Origin: Clusia tigrina
Lineage: Eukaryota; Arthropoda; Insecta; Diptera; Clusiidae
Reading direction: 5' to 3'
Assembly: GCA_920105625.2 (NCBI GenBank)
Contig: OV050030.1
Span: 143,124,291-143,188,290, forward strand
DNA length: 64,000 bases
Part shown: piece after piece, positions 11,770-23,151 of the stretch
How the letters are laid out: each line of letters opens with the position of its first letter
Numbering within the stretch: position 1 is the first letter of the stretch
The notes under the pieces: generated by a model
Databases searched by the model: none
Seen by the model: the letters and a program-made list of their open reading frames with translations, nothing else
Told to the model about the DNA's origin: nothing
Translations under genes and position numbers: made by a program

Positions 11770-11801
11770 TACATGTAGATATATATATATATATCTACAT
11801 G
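11770..11801. repeat. 32-bp perfect palindrome
   Basis: A TACATGTAGAT arm is followed by an AT core and the exact reverse complement of the arm. The whole 32 bases equal their own reverse complement. It could extrude as a cruciform and may be an expanded AT microsatellite. Confidence 0.8.
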
Positions 11802-12125
11802 TAACAGGATATAATTTGAATGCTAAGAAACATCTTTTGAGAAGTAAAGAAGACATATTTTTTCATTTTGTAATTTTCGACTAAACATGTGTATTACAAA
11901 ATTCCACGAAATAAACGTGGCGAATCAGACTAATTTTGTTATCGGTATAAACGATGTGTTAGCGGAAAACACCATGTCTTAATAGTTGTTGCTGCAATAA
12001 TCTTTATAGCGTTAAGAGGTATGTTTACAAACAAATGCAGAAAATTTCAACCTGCACATAAACAATTGTCTAGTATAATTTAATCTATATATATATAAAA
12101 TTAAGTGGCAAAACTTCCTGTTCGC

Positions 12126-12480
12126 ATACTCCTCCTAGACGGCTTGCCCGATTTCAATGAAATTTTCAGGGGTGATTGGGGTCTGTGTGGAGGGTGCACA
12201 TAAGAAATTTCATGTGTGTATCTTTGCACGTTTTGCAAAAACAAAAAAAAAATACATTAATTCTGTTTGGCTTTACGTGTTTTTTCGGATTTTTATCATT
12301 CCTAGACAGCTAGCCCGATTTCAATGAAATTTTCAGGGGTGATTGGGGTCTGTGTGGAGGGTGCACATAAAATGAAATTTTCAGAAGTGATTGGGATCTG
12401 TGTGGAGGGTGCACATAAGAAATTTAATGTGTGTATCATTGCACGTTTTGCAATTAATTCTGTTTGGCTTTACGTGTTTT
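12126..12480 (+). repeat. Helitron 1 subterminal direct repeats
   Basis: A block containing GCCCGATTTCAATGAAATTT and GTGTGGAGGGTGCACATAA occurs about three times, the last time in shortened form. The same repeats occur in reverse complement in Helitron 2 (about 23395-23715). They are non-coding and may be transposase-binding or promoter sequence. Confidence 0.75.
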
Positions 12481-12691
12481 TTGGGATTTTTATTATTGTT
12501 TTGCCCCAAGATTGGCAGTCCTGCCTTTTACTCCGCAAGATTGGCAGTCCTGCCTTTTACTAATAAATAAACAGAAACAGCTGGCGAATGTTTACAATTA
12601 TTAAAAAACATTGACACCGCAACATTGTGTGTTTTTTCCAGATTTAATTCAATCGATTTGCTACATTTATTCGAAAAGAATACTTTAGAAA

Positions 12692-14853
12692 ATGCCTCCA
12701 CTACGCAGACGTAATACGGTTGGCAGGCATACGCGTGATTCACATCGAATGTCAATAACGAGAAGAAATCAAAGCGAAGAGCAACGCGCTCAAGTGAATG
12801 CCCGAGGTAGAGCGGTGTACAGAGAGCGGCGTGCACAGTTTAGAGCTGAATCCGCAGACAATCAACGGCCAAATTATCGCCAAGGCAGAGTTCCGCTTCG
12901 TCTTCGCGATCAAATGGAACATGTTGGCTTTCACTACGATCCTGACTGCGACTACAGCCTGCATGGTTCCATTGGAGCAATGGATATTATTTGTACGCAT
13001 TGCAATGCAGCGAAGTTTCGAGGAGAAACAGCTGGCATGTGCTGCTCCGGTGGCAAAGTGAAACTGCCTGCATTGGAACCGCCACCAGAACCATTACATT
13101 CCTTGCTCACTGGAGAATCGCCGACATCTAAGCATTTTTTGCAGAACATTCAAGCATACAATTCATGTTTTCAAATGACTTCTTTTGGTGCCACAAAGAT
13201 CATTGAAGATACATTTATGCCGACATTCAAGGTTATTACTTTGAATTGAATTTCCAGTGAAACATTTGACATTTTTAAATATTCCAATCATTCATCCAAA
13301 TTTAATGCACAAACATTATAGATTCAGGGACAAATATACCATCGAGCAGGCTCGCTATTACCATTTGCCAATGATGACTATAAATGTTTGCAAATATATT
13401 TTATCGGTAATGAAACTGACCAACTCAATCAACGGTGTACAATTGGGACCGGCACAAGGCGAGAAATCGTACTGAATTTGCAAAGATTTCTCCATGAACA
13501 CAATGAATTGATTCGATTGTTCAAAATCGCATTGGACCGCATGCCGTCTGATAACCATCGAATCGTCATCAGAGCAGACAAAATGCCGATGGGGCAGCAT
13601 GCCAGACGATTCAACGCACCAACAATCGATGAGGTGGCAATCGTCATTGTAGGCGAACAGTTTGAATCGCGAGATATTGTACTGCACCGTAGAAACGAAC
13701 AACTTCAGCGTGTTTCCGAGCTACACCGTAGTTATGATGCATTACAGTATCCGATATTATTCTGGAGAGGTGATGACGGCTATCACATCAATATGCGATT
13801 GATAAATCCAACTACTGGTAAATAATCATTAAATTTAAAAAGTACATTTTCTTACGATTCAACATTTTGCGTATTGTTCATTTATAGGCCAAGAAACACC
13901 GAAAAAACTCAGTGCGATGAACTTATATTCGTACAGAATAATGATTCGTCCGCAAGAAGACAACTACATCTTCAAATGTCGCAAGCTTTTCCATCAGTAT
14001 TTGGTTGACATGTATGCAAAGATCGAGACCGAACGTCTCAACTTTATTCGATTCAACCAAGCGAAATTGCGATCTGAAGAGTACATCCATTTGAGAGATG
14101 CCGTAATGAATAATGCAAATGTGAATAACATTGGACGTCTGACAATATTGCCAGCAACATACATCGGCAGTCCGCACCATATGCACGAGTATGCGCAAGA
14201 TGCGATGTCGTATGTGCGCCATTACGGCAGACCGGATCTGTTCATAACGTTCACGTGCAATCCTCAGTGGAAAGGCATCAAAGACCATTTGTTCCCCGGC
14301 CAATCAACAACTGATCGTCACGACATATCAGCACGTGTTTTCAGGGAAAAGCAAAAAGCATTGATGAATTTAATTGTGAAACTTCGTGTTTTTGGAGAAG
14401 TTCGATGCTGGATGTACTCTATCGAATGGCAAAAAAGAGGATTACCGCATGCCACCGCATCGTTTGGTCCTGAAAGTCGGTTCACTTATTATACTTCTAC
14501 GAAATCTGAAGCCACCAACTTTGTGTAATGGCACAAGACTTTCAGTAATAAAAACCATACTAAATGGCAAGGCAGCAGGTGAAGTTGTACTCTTACCACG
14601 CATTCAAATGATTCCAACGGACATGCCGTTTGAATTTAAGCGCTTGCAGTTCCCAGTACATCTTGCCTTTGCGATGACCATAAACAAATCGCAAGGGCAA
14701 ACGTTTCGAGTGTGCGGCGTCAATTTGGAAGAATCGTGCTTCTCCCACGGCCAATTGTATGTCGCATGTTCGAGAGTGGGAACACCAAGGTGCTTATTCA
14801 TTTACGCGCCAGGTGGAAAAACCAAAAATGTTGTATACCAAAATGTTATATAA
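12692..14853 (+). pseudogene. Helitron Rep/helicase, internally deleted
   Basis: Helitron protein that would nick, unwind and replicate the element. The ATG at 12692 opens a basic N-terminal domain with a Cys/His cluster (ICTHCNAAKF, MCCSGGKV) in a 185-codon frame. About 130 bases of unmatched sequence follow, then a conserved block at 13388-13817. A 70-base GT-AG intron (13818-13887) leads into the Rep region with FITFTCNPQW and MYSIEW..RGLPHA. There the Rep HUH region is cut, and the sequence jumps to the last helicase part (NKSQGQTF, LYVACSRVGT). Helicase motifs I to V and the Rep tyrosines are missing. Confidence 0.85.
13818..13887 (+). other. Intron in Helitron 1
   Basis: GTAAAT donor and TTTATAG acceptor. 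Joining the flanking bases gives Asn-Pro-Thr-Thr-Gly-Gln-Glu-Thr in frame across the junction. The same intron is present in Helitron 2. Seen by frame continuity; splicing is inferred. Confidence 0.65.
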
Positions 14854-14951
14854 ATAAGTAATAGTTTTACAACAATAAATAAAACAAAAAGTAAAACCCT
14901 TAAGAGTTTTAATCGATTTAGGTGTAGTGAAGCGCACCGGGTAAGAGCTAG

Positions 14952-15384
14952 TAATATATAAAAACAAAATTTTTTAGAAATTATATACATGAATATCTTT
15001 GAGTTACAAGGACAAAAATTCTGGCCTACACTTGCATATTACTTAATCAAAAGGTTGCTTTATTTCACTATACGCAAGATACTTGTCACATATAATTTTG
15101 TATTGTTATTTTTTTCAATTCATATTTATTTATTGAATCTTCCTTTAAAATAGAAATTCAAGTTTTCAAATCTTCTCAACTGATTTTATAAATATTCTCT
15201 TCGCCAGAGATTCGAACATAACAGAATTAATGATAGCATTAATATTAATCACATTTTATTTGAAAGGTATGATTGCATCAACTTTATGCACATTGCCGCT
15301 AGTTAATAAAAATAAATTTGCTAATGTATTCGGGTGAAGTTCAGCTTCTGTAACTAATGCAGCAAATCCTTATAATAAGCATAA
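14952..15384. other. AT-rich spacer right of Helitron 1
   Basis: No coding frame, tRNA or repeat is recognised. The left copy of the SINE target duplication (15376-15384) is at its right edge. Confidence 0.5.
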
Positions 15385-15536
15385 CATTATTATTATTATT
15401 ATATCTTACAACATAATTAATTATGAGTGCATAGGATAGAAAGAAGCATTTTGGAGACCAAGCCCGTGGCAGGATTTGAACCTGCGTCCTCCCGGTGTGA
15501 GGCTGGCATCCTTACCACTGCACCACAGAGGGCGGC
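15385..15536 (-). mobile_element. tRNA-derived SINE with target duplication
   Basis: Read on the minus strand it has a tRNA-like head (15462-15533), a body of about 60 bases and an AAT-repeat tail (near 15385-15402). It is flanked by the 9-bp direct repeat TAAGCATAA at 15376-15384 and 15537-15545, as expected for a target-site duplication made by LINE machinery. The T arm is a perfect stem with loop; the acceptor stem is mispaired in three positions, so this is not a working tRNA gene. Confidence 0.8.
15472..15525 (-). promoter_or_regulatory. Pol III A and B boxes of the SINE
   Basis: B box GGTTCAAATCC lies at 15472-15482 and an A-box-like TGGTGCAGTGG at 15515-15525, both on the minus strand. 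Their spacing fits an internal RNA polymerase III promoter. Confidence 0.7.
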
Positions 15537-15545
15537 TAAGCATAA

Positions 15546-15993
15546 TATATATTTGGTTTATATTAAAGAAGAATATTCAATATAATAGGACCCACGGAAT
15601 ACAAGGAGAGGTGAACAGGGTCAATAATCAAATTAAAGTTAAACAGACGGCTTTCTACAAAAGAGAAGACGTAGGAAAAGTAAAGAAATATCGATTACAA
15701 TAATAAAGGGGAAAAAATAATAAGGCCAAACTCAGTTCGAAAACCTGAAATTATTATAAAACTTAATGCCTATAGTAACTGGTTAACAAATTCCCAATTT
15801 CTGTAATTGCCATTGTTTAATCAATATTTGGATGGAAGGCATTCATTCATTCCAAGCATTTATTCTCAAGCATGATTGGATTCATGAGCTGGCCTATTGC
15901 GTACAACCCGTTCCACAAACATTCTGCTATATGCGAAAGTTAAGGAATAGAAATATTTAAATAGCTCTGCTTAATAACATTCATATATATATA
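15546..15993. other. Unassigned AT-rich spacer
   Basis: Lies between the SINE and the 3' end of LINE A copy 1. The 5' part is purine-rich. No domain, LTR or terminal repeat is recognised. Confidence 0.45.
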
Positions 15994-16234
15994 TTTTTTT
16001 TGTTTTATTTCCCTTTATTTCATACATCTGTCACCATTATATTGACACCTAGTACATGATTTGACAATTTGTTTAGAAATAAATATTAAAAACACATTTT
16101 GACCAGTGCCAAGAAGTGATACAAAAAAAATTATTTACATTAATTATAATAGTTCACTATAATTATATTATAACAATTTATGATCAAAATTATGTTTATG
16201 ATAATCAATTATCATTATGTGTAGTCTGGATTTC

Positions 16235-18598
16235 CTAGTTCAGTAGGTCGTTTGGTCGAGTTCTCTTTAAACGGCGCATGGTGGTTTCTTCTAGATGTAG
16301 CAACTCGTTTATTTCTTCGTTATTATGCCCATGCAGTGTATCGTAGTGTTTTGTGGATATCTTTTTTATTTCTTCGTCAATTCTTGTCATATTTAGTTTG
16401 CGGTGTATATCTTCATTTGTTGTGTACCAACCAGACTTTATGATAACTCTTAATATTCTAGATTGCTGTCTTTGAATTTTGTCTATGTGTGACCGCATTG
16501 CCGTTCCCCATACTTGGAGTCCGTACGTCCAAATTGGCTTTATAGTACACTTGTATAGCAGCAACTTGTTGTTAATTGTGAGTTTAGATTGCTTACCCAT
16601 TAACCAATATAGTTGCCTAAATTTTTCTTTTATTTGTTTCGTTTTTTGTTTGATGTGGTAGTGCCAATTTAGCTTTGAGTCCATGTGTATACCAAGGTAT
16701 TTAGTAGTAGACCCGTTTGTTATATCTTTACTGTTTATTTTAATAGGTATTTTGTTAAATTTTGTTTTAGTTGTAAAAATCATTTGTACAGTCTTATCTT
16801 CATTAATTTTCAAGCACCATTTATCAAACCATTCCTTAACATTCTCTGTGTATATCTGCAGATTTGCAGTCGCAGTATTTAGATTTTTGTCAGATGCTAA
16901 GAGGATTGTGTCGTCAGCAAAGGTAGCAATTGTGGTATTCATTTCTTTTGGAAGTTGTATATCTGAGGTAAATATGACATATAGCAGTGGTCCTAAAACA
17001 CTCCCTTGAGGAACTCCAGCTGTTGTAAGATGAATAGACGAACACTCTTCATTATATTTGACGTAAAAGTAACGATCACTAAGATAACTTTCAACAATCA
17101 AATAGTAGTCAAGTGGCAGAATCGTCTTCAGTTCATGCAGCAGTCCTTTATGCCATACTTTGTCAAATGCTTTTGCAACGTCTAAGAATACAGCAACGCA
17201 GTACCGCTTATATTCTATGTCTGTTTCAATTTTGTTTGTTATACGGTGTATTTGTTGAATTGTTGAATGTCGTTTTCTGAAGCCGAATTGATGATTTGGT
17301 ATAATGTTTTTATTGTCAAGGATCTGGCTAAGTCTATCATCTAATATTTTTTCAGCAACTTTCGAGTCTATATTTAAGTCATTGCGTGTTTCAATATATT
17401 TATCTTCGTCATTTGATAGGACCTTTTCAAAGTATTTAGCGAATGCAGTTGCTTTTTCTTCATTTGTAGTAGCCCATGAGTTGTCATCTTTCCGTAGTGG
17501 TGGCTGATACCTTATCTGAGTTTTTAATTTCTTTGTGAATTTCCATAATGAGTATTTCGTATTCTGGGTAGGCGTCAAGTTTTTTAGGTAATTTTCAACT
17601 TCTATATTTTGTCTTTTAGTTAATATTTTCTTGAAGTTTTTGCAGGCTATATTTAAATTGTGTTTATCCTCAGGCGATCTAGTTAGCTGCCACCTATTTC
17701 TTACCTTTCTCTTCTCAATAATTTGCTTTCTTATGAAAATATCCGTTGTAGGTTTATTTCTTATAAATTTATGCTGTTGGCTTGATTTGATTCCTGGTTC
17801 TAGGACCACATCGTTGAAGTTAATAATGGCACGTTCAATGTCTAATTGTGTTTTCAGTGTGATAGACGTATTCAGTTGATTTTCAATATGCTGTCTATAC
17901 TCATTCCAGTTTGTTTTGTGGCTTAGCTATTGGTTCTATTGGTTTGATGTCAGTTGTTTAGTCAAGTATTCAAAACAAGCTTTAATTTTTAATTGGTTAC
18001 ACTTTATGTTTTTTGGTTTGCTGAAGTCGATTAGATCTGGTATCTTTTTCCTATCTGTTGGCCAGTATGTGGGTTCACCTGAGCCTAAAAATCTGCAGTT
18101 ATTTTTGTTTCTAGCATTAATCAGATTTCGTCCTTTTTTATTGGTTAGCCTAGATCCCCAGTCAGTGTGTTTTGCATTCAGATCTCCAGCTGCAATGAAT
18201 CTTACGCCAAGCGTCTTTATGTAGTCATCATATTGATCCGTCGTTATTAGGTGTCTGGGGGGACCGTAAACTGAGGAAATGAGTATTGTCCCACTTGTGT
18301 CCTCAATTTGCACAGTAGTGGATTGAATATGAGGTGTTGCATATGGTTGCCGTTCAGCATGTTTTAATAGTGAATTTATTATGATAGCTGTCCCACCACG
18401 ATCTTTACCATCAGGATGATTTGTCACATAAATTTTATATCCAGGAAATACTAAATAGCTTTTGTTCGTGAAGTGTGTTTCTGAAACTAGAGCTATATCA
18501 ATTTTCTTTTCAGACAAAAATTGCTTCAACTCAAGATAATGTTTTGTTAGGCCATTTGGATTCCAGGCTGCAATTATTAAACTATTACTATCTTGCAT
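16235..18598 (-). pseudogene. LINE A copy 1 ORF2 (endonuclease-RT), deleted
   Basis: ORF2 starts at 18598. The endonuclease part has AAWNPNG, SETHF and AAGDLNAKHTDW. A deletion of about 25 bases near 17970, relative to copy 2, removes the S-x-H-S-P catalytic motif and shifts the frame. The RT frame (16235-17809) has GFRKRHST, GVPQGSVLGP and FADDTILLAS. A deletion of about 285 bases near 17360 removes the segment that in copy 2 carries APGYD and SYRPI. The C-terminus is a thumb/connection region without RNase H. Confidence 0.8.
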
Positions 18599-19738
18599 TT
18601 ATGCTTGTTAGTAACATTGTAATGATATTCATCATATTAGTCATTTGAGTTATTATGGATTTCACCATGTCTTTAAGTTCATTAATATCACTATCGTTTG
18701 AATTTTTTATATTTTCTTCAGTTTTATTTGGATTTGATGACCCTGCAATTTCGGTATAGCTTACGCCTGGTTTAACTACTGATCCATCCATATTTTTGGT
18801 CTGAAGTAATAATGGATCCTTTCTGCGTAAAGATGGAAACCTTTGAATTTTTATGGCTTTGTATATTTCACAGCTTTTGTAGTTTGCAGTATGATTTCCG
18901 CCACATAGGGCACATTTAATTTCAGCTGCGTTGGTTATTTTTTTTTTGACATTCACTTGTTAGATGTTTTCCAGCGCATTTCACACATACTGGATCCCTT
19001 GTACAGTAGTTTTTTGTATGTCCGTATTTTTGGCATTTAGTGCATTGCGCGACTGTTCTTTTATGATGAGATGCCTCAAAAACTACTATGCAATGCATTA
19101 ATTTGTTAAATATGAAGTTACTGTCTGCAACAGCGGTAAGCGCATTTTTTAACGTCTTTATGCATTCTACGCCTTGTACGAATATAGGGGTTGGTTTGTT
19201 TAAACTTTTTTTTCGGATTAGCATTTTCTTTTTCGGACTCATTTTGATCAACTTGTCCACTGTGCGAGGGTTCAGCAAGTTCGTCATCATCAACGGCCAA
19301 AGCAGCAAATCTGTTTTTTCTTTCTGAAGTAGTATCGCTCAACCAGTAGTTTGATAACTTACTTTGGCTTGGGTTTTTTGCAATTTTTTGCTTTTTTTTA
19401 GTGTTGGGCGTCCTTTTCGCTTTATCTGTCGTGGGTGAGGTTCGTGCTCTCTTTGGTAGCGATTGCAGTTGACTTATCTGCACGCCTTTTGGTGGAATTT
19501 GCAGACAGGCAGAAGAACATGTTGATATCGCAGTTGTAGTCGAGAATGTAGTTGTTGTACCGTACGTAGAGAAGGCAGATGATGTTGTTGCTGACGAATT
19601 TGTTGTAGTTGTCGCACAATCCACTGCTGTACTGGAGCAGGACATTATTGGGGGTTTTCCATGTGCATTCCACGAAGAGTGGAGTGACTCGCTCATAGAT
19701 CTCGTTCTCTCCCACGGGGGAGAGCGCTGCACACTCAT
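18588..19738 (-). pseudogene. LINE A copy 1 ORF1 (gag-like)
   Basis: RNA-binding protein of the LINE. ATG at 19738. The N-terminal third is Ser/Thr-rich, with long runs of Thr codons. After frame shifts come zinc knuckles CTKCQKYGHTKNYC, CVKCAGKHLTSEC and CALCGGNHTANYKSC, then a coiled C-terminal helix. The frame breaks near 19210 and 18950, and the usual region before the first knuckle looks shortened. Its stop overlaps the ORF2 start, as in other Jockey-type elements. Confidence 0.75.
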
Positions 19739-19760
19739 GGCGATTACCGACTATACTTTG

Positions 19761-20902
19761 GTTTTAGTTTTAAAAAATTTTATTTATTATTATTTTTGCT
19801 ATATTTTAATCTTATTTATGTATGTATGTATGTAAAATATCACGAAAAACAAAGTTTTTTGGTGTAGCAACTCTAATCACTTATTATGGCCAGAGTCTAC
19901 TGTGGCAACACCTCAAACAACCGGGATTATTTTATTTGTTGTCTCTTTCAAATTTTAACTCATATATGTATATAACTGTTCCTTTGTTTGTTTGATTGTT
20001 TATTTAACACTTTTAATCAATTTCAAATTAGTTATTATAAGTATTTAGATTATCTAAACAGAACTAGACACTTTTTTGAAAATTGCACTTTCATTTAGCG
20101 TCGCTTTCGCGGATTTTGTAAAATTATTTATTTGGTTTTAAACAACGATAAATATCACAAGGGCGGAGCTCGTGTGATTACACGTCCGTTTAGTTACACG
20201 ACCGTTTATTAAAAATTATTTGCCGAAGCTCTCCGTGTACCAGACCGAGGAACGGACGGAGGGGCGACTCTAACGCCCGGCCTAGCTGCCTTGGAGCTGG
20301 GATGGCCCGAATGAGGGTTTTTATGGCCCTGTGAGGATGCGCTTGTAGATGGGAGCGGGGATGGCCCTTTGGCCATAGCACCCGACGATATTCTCGGTCT
20401 GGCGACAAATGTTCAAGACGAAGTTGTTGTTGAGCTTTAGGCTGTTTTTTGCCTAACAAAGCTCGTTGTTGTGGTTTTTTTTGGCTTCCGTTTTGGGTTG
20501 GCTGCAGATTTTTTGTGGGATTTTAGAAAAGTGTCCATGCAAAAAGGGTCCCCACTCAAAGCCGCTATCTCAGTACGAATGTGTAGTCACCTTATTAGTC
20601 CCATGGTTATCTACGCAGATGCAGGGAGGCCATGCGAGAGTTGACACAAGTCCTTATGGGTGCCAGTGCTCAGAGCTAGACCAGTGCTAATTGGGAGCCA
20701 GTCTCAACCAAACCTACACCGTGAACCAAATGACGGTCCAGAAGCCACACCCGCCAGCCCAGGAGCAATCAAATAAAAAGATTGTTGGGGGGTTGTCCGT
20801 TGACGAATAGGGTCGTGCCGTCTGACATCAGATGCTCTCCTCACGGTGGTTGCACCGGATGCAGGAAGGGATATAGTATATGTATATATATATATACATG
20901 TA
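19761..20902. other. Unassigned stretch between LINE A and Helitron 2
   Basis: The part up to about 20160 is AT-rich and may include LINE A 5' UTR. From 20160 to 20880 the base composition becomes GC-richer, with an imperfect 15-base tandem pair (TTACACGTCCGTTTA-like) at 20178-20208. Short frames on both strands here have no domain I recognise. It could be untranslated sequence of another element. Confidence 0.4.
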
Positions 20903-21001
20903 CTAGCTCTTACCCGGTGCGCTTCGCTACACCTAAATCGATTAAAACTCTTCAGGGTTTTTACTTTGTGTTTTATTTATTGTTGTAAAACTATTACTTA
21001 T

Positions 21002-23151
21002 TTATATAACATTTTGGTATACAACATGTTTGGTTTTTCCACCTGGCGCGTAAATGAATAAGCACCTTGGTGTTCCCACTCTCGAACATGCGACATACAA
21101 TTGGCCGTGGGAGAAGCACGATTCTTCCAAATTGACGCCGCACACTCGAAACGTTTGCCCTTGCGATTTGTTTATGGTCATCGCAAAGGCAAGATGACCA
21201 TAAACGGCATTTCCGTTGGAATCATTGGAATGCGTGGTAAGAGTACAACTTCACCTGCTGCCTTGCCATTTAGTATGGTTTTTATTACTGAAAGTCTTGT
21301 GCCATTACACAAAGTTGGTGGCTTCAGATTTCGTAGAAGTATAATAAGTGAACCGACTTTCAGGACCAAACGATGCGGTGGCATGCGGTAATCCTCTTTT
21401 TTGCCATTCGATAGAGTACATCCAGCATCGAACTTCTCCAAAAACACGAAGTTTCACAATTAAATTCATCAATGCTTTTTGCTTTTCCCTGAATACACGT
21501 GCTGATATGTCGTGACGATCAGTTGTTGATTGACCGGGGAACAAATGGTCTTTGATGTCATTCCACTGAGGATTGCACGTGAACGTTATGAACAGATCCG
21601 GTCTGTCGTAATGGCGCACATACGACATCGCATCTTGCGCATACTCGTGCATATGGCGCGGACTGCCGATGTATGTTGCTGGCAATATTGTCAGACGTCC
21701 AATGTTATTCACATACACAATGTTATTGCATTATTCATTACGGCATCTCTCAAATGGATGTACTCTTCAGATCGCAATTCGCTTGGTTGAATCGAATAAA
21801 GTTGAGACGTTCGGTCTCGATCTTTGCATACATGTTAACCAAATACTGATGGAAAAGCTTGCGACATTTGAAGATGTAGTTGTCTTCTTGCGGACGAATC
21901 ATTATTCTGTACGAATATAAGTTCATCGCACTGAGTTTTTTCGGTGTTTCTTGGCCTATAAATGAACAATACGCAAAATGTTGAATCGTAAGAAAATGTA
22001 CTTTTTAAATTTAATGATTATTTACCAGTAGTTGGATTTATCAATCGCATATTGATGTGATAGCCGTCATCACCTCTCCAGAATAATATCGGATACTGTA
22101 ATGCATCATAACTACGGTGTAGCTCGGAAACACGCTGAAGTTGTTCGTTTCTACGGTGCAGTACAATATCTCGCGATTCAAACTGTTCGCCTACAATGAC
22201 GATTGCCACCTCATCGATTGTTGGTGCGTTGAATCGTCTGGCATGCTGCCCCATCGGCATTTTGTCTGCTCTGATGACGATTCGATGGTTATCAGACGGC
22301 ATGCGGTCCAATGCGATTTTGAACAATCGAATCAATTCATTGTGTTCATGGAGAAATCTTTGCAAATTCAGTACGATTTCTCGCCTTGTGCCGGTCCCAA
22401 TTGTACACCGTTGATTGAGTTGGTCAGTTTCATTACCGATAAAATATATTTGCAAAAATTTATAGTCATCATTGGCAAATGGTAATAGCGAGCCTGCTCG
22501 ATGGTATATTTGTCCCTGAATCTATAATGTTTGTGCATTAAATTTGGATGAATGATTGGAATATTTAAAAATGTCAAATGTTTCACTGGAAATTCAATGC
22601 AAAGTAATCACCTTGAATGTCGGCATAAATGTATCTTCAATGATCTTTGTGGCACCAAAAGAAGTCATTTGAAAACATGAATTGTATGCTTGAATGTTCT
22701 GCAAAAAATGCTTAGATGTCGGCGATTCTCCAGTGAGCAGGGAATGTAATGGTTCTGGTGGCGGTTCCAATGCAGGCAGTTTCACTTTGCCACCGGAGCA
22801 GCACATGCCAGCTGTTTCTCCTCGAAACTTCGCTGCATTGCAATGCGTACAAATAATAACCATTGCTCCAATGGAACCATGCAGGCTGTAGTCGCAGTCA
22901 GGATCGTAGTGAAAGCCAACATGTTCCATTTGATCGCGAAGATGAAGCGGAACTCTGCCTTGGCGATAATTTGGCCGTTGATTGTCTGCGGATTCAGCTC
23001 TAAACTGTGCACGCCGCTCTCTGTACACCGCTCTACCTCGGGCATTCACTTGAGCGCGTTGCTCTTTGCTTTGATTTCTTCTCGTTATTGACATTCGATG
23101 TGAATCACGCGTATGCCTGCCAACCGTATTACGTCTGCGTAGTGGAGGCAT
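21002..23151 (-). pseudogene. Helitron 2 Rep/helicase, internally deleted
   Basis: Same composition as in Helitron 1: N-terminal Cys/His region (ATG at 23151), Rep region, cut at RGLPHA, then the helicase end. The ORF for the N-terminal 185 residues is intact and differs by only a few substitutions. Two extra changes are seen: a small insertion in the Rep part near 21720, and a replaced segment at 21171-21204 that stops the helicase end. Confidence 0.85.
21171..21204. repeat. 12-bp inverted repeat created in Helitron 2
   Basis: TTTATGGTCATC at 21171-21182 and its reverse complement at 21193-21204, with a 10-base spacer. Helitron 1 has only one arm; about 30 bases next to it have been replaced by the second arm. 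Confidence 0.8.

Larger units (their letters stand above)
8442..11780 (+). mobile_element. Decayed gypsy-group LTR retrotransposon B
   Basis: Order on the plus strand: gag remnant, protease remnant, a scrambled or deleted stretch, the end of RNase H, the integrase zinc region, then a purine tract and an AGTTAC LTR start. The gag and the wording of the pol fragments resemble the insect 17.6/297/gypsy group. Most of reverse transcriptase is absent. Outer limits are approximate because neither LTR could be paired. Confidence 0.65.
12084..14951 (+). mobile_element. Helitron 1 (defective)
   Basis: Starts with TC at 12084, preceded by A, and ends with CTAG at 14948-14951, followed by T, as expected for Helitron insertion between A and T without target duplication. 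Subterminal repeats lie near the 5' end and a GC-rich hairpin-like segment (GCGCACCGGG) precedes the CTAG end. Inside are a Helitron N-terminal region, a partial Rep domain and the last helicase segment. An almost identical copy lies inverted at 20903-23757. Confidence 0.9.
15994..19760 (-). mobile_element. Jockey-type LINE family A, copy 1
   Basis: A non-LTR retrotransposon on the minus strand: ORF1 with CCHC knuckles, ORF2 with AP endonuclease and reverse transcriptase, a 3' UTR and an A-rich 3' end (T-run at 15994-16001). The 3' UTR and RT match copy 2 (43226-45841) almost base for base. There is no RNase H domain, which fits the Jockey clade. The 5' limit is approximate. Confidence 0.85.

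Noticed and set aside
12528..13149. Minus-strand frames over the Helitron N-terminal region.
   Set aside because: Shadows of the conserved plus-strand Helitron frame; the mirrored copies show the same pattern.
15462..15533. A functional tRNA gene (Val-like CAC in the loop).
   Set aside because: The acceptor stem has three mismatches and the anticodon stem pairs poorly. The unit has a body, a repeat tail and a target duplication, so a SINE explains it better.
20190..20459. An 89-codon minus-strand frame as a protein gene.
   Set aside because: GC-rich chance frame with no motif; no continuation on either side.
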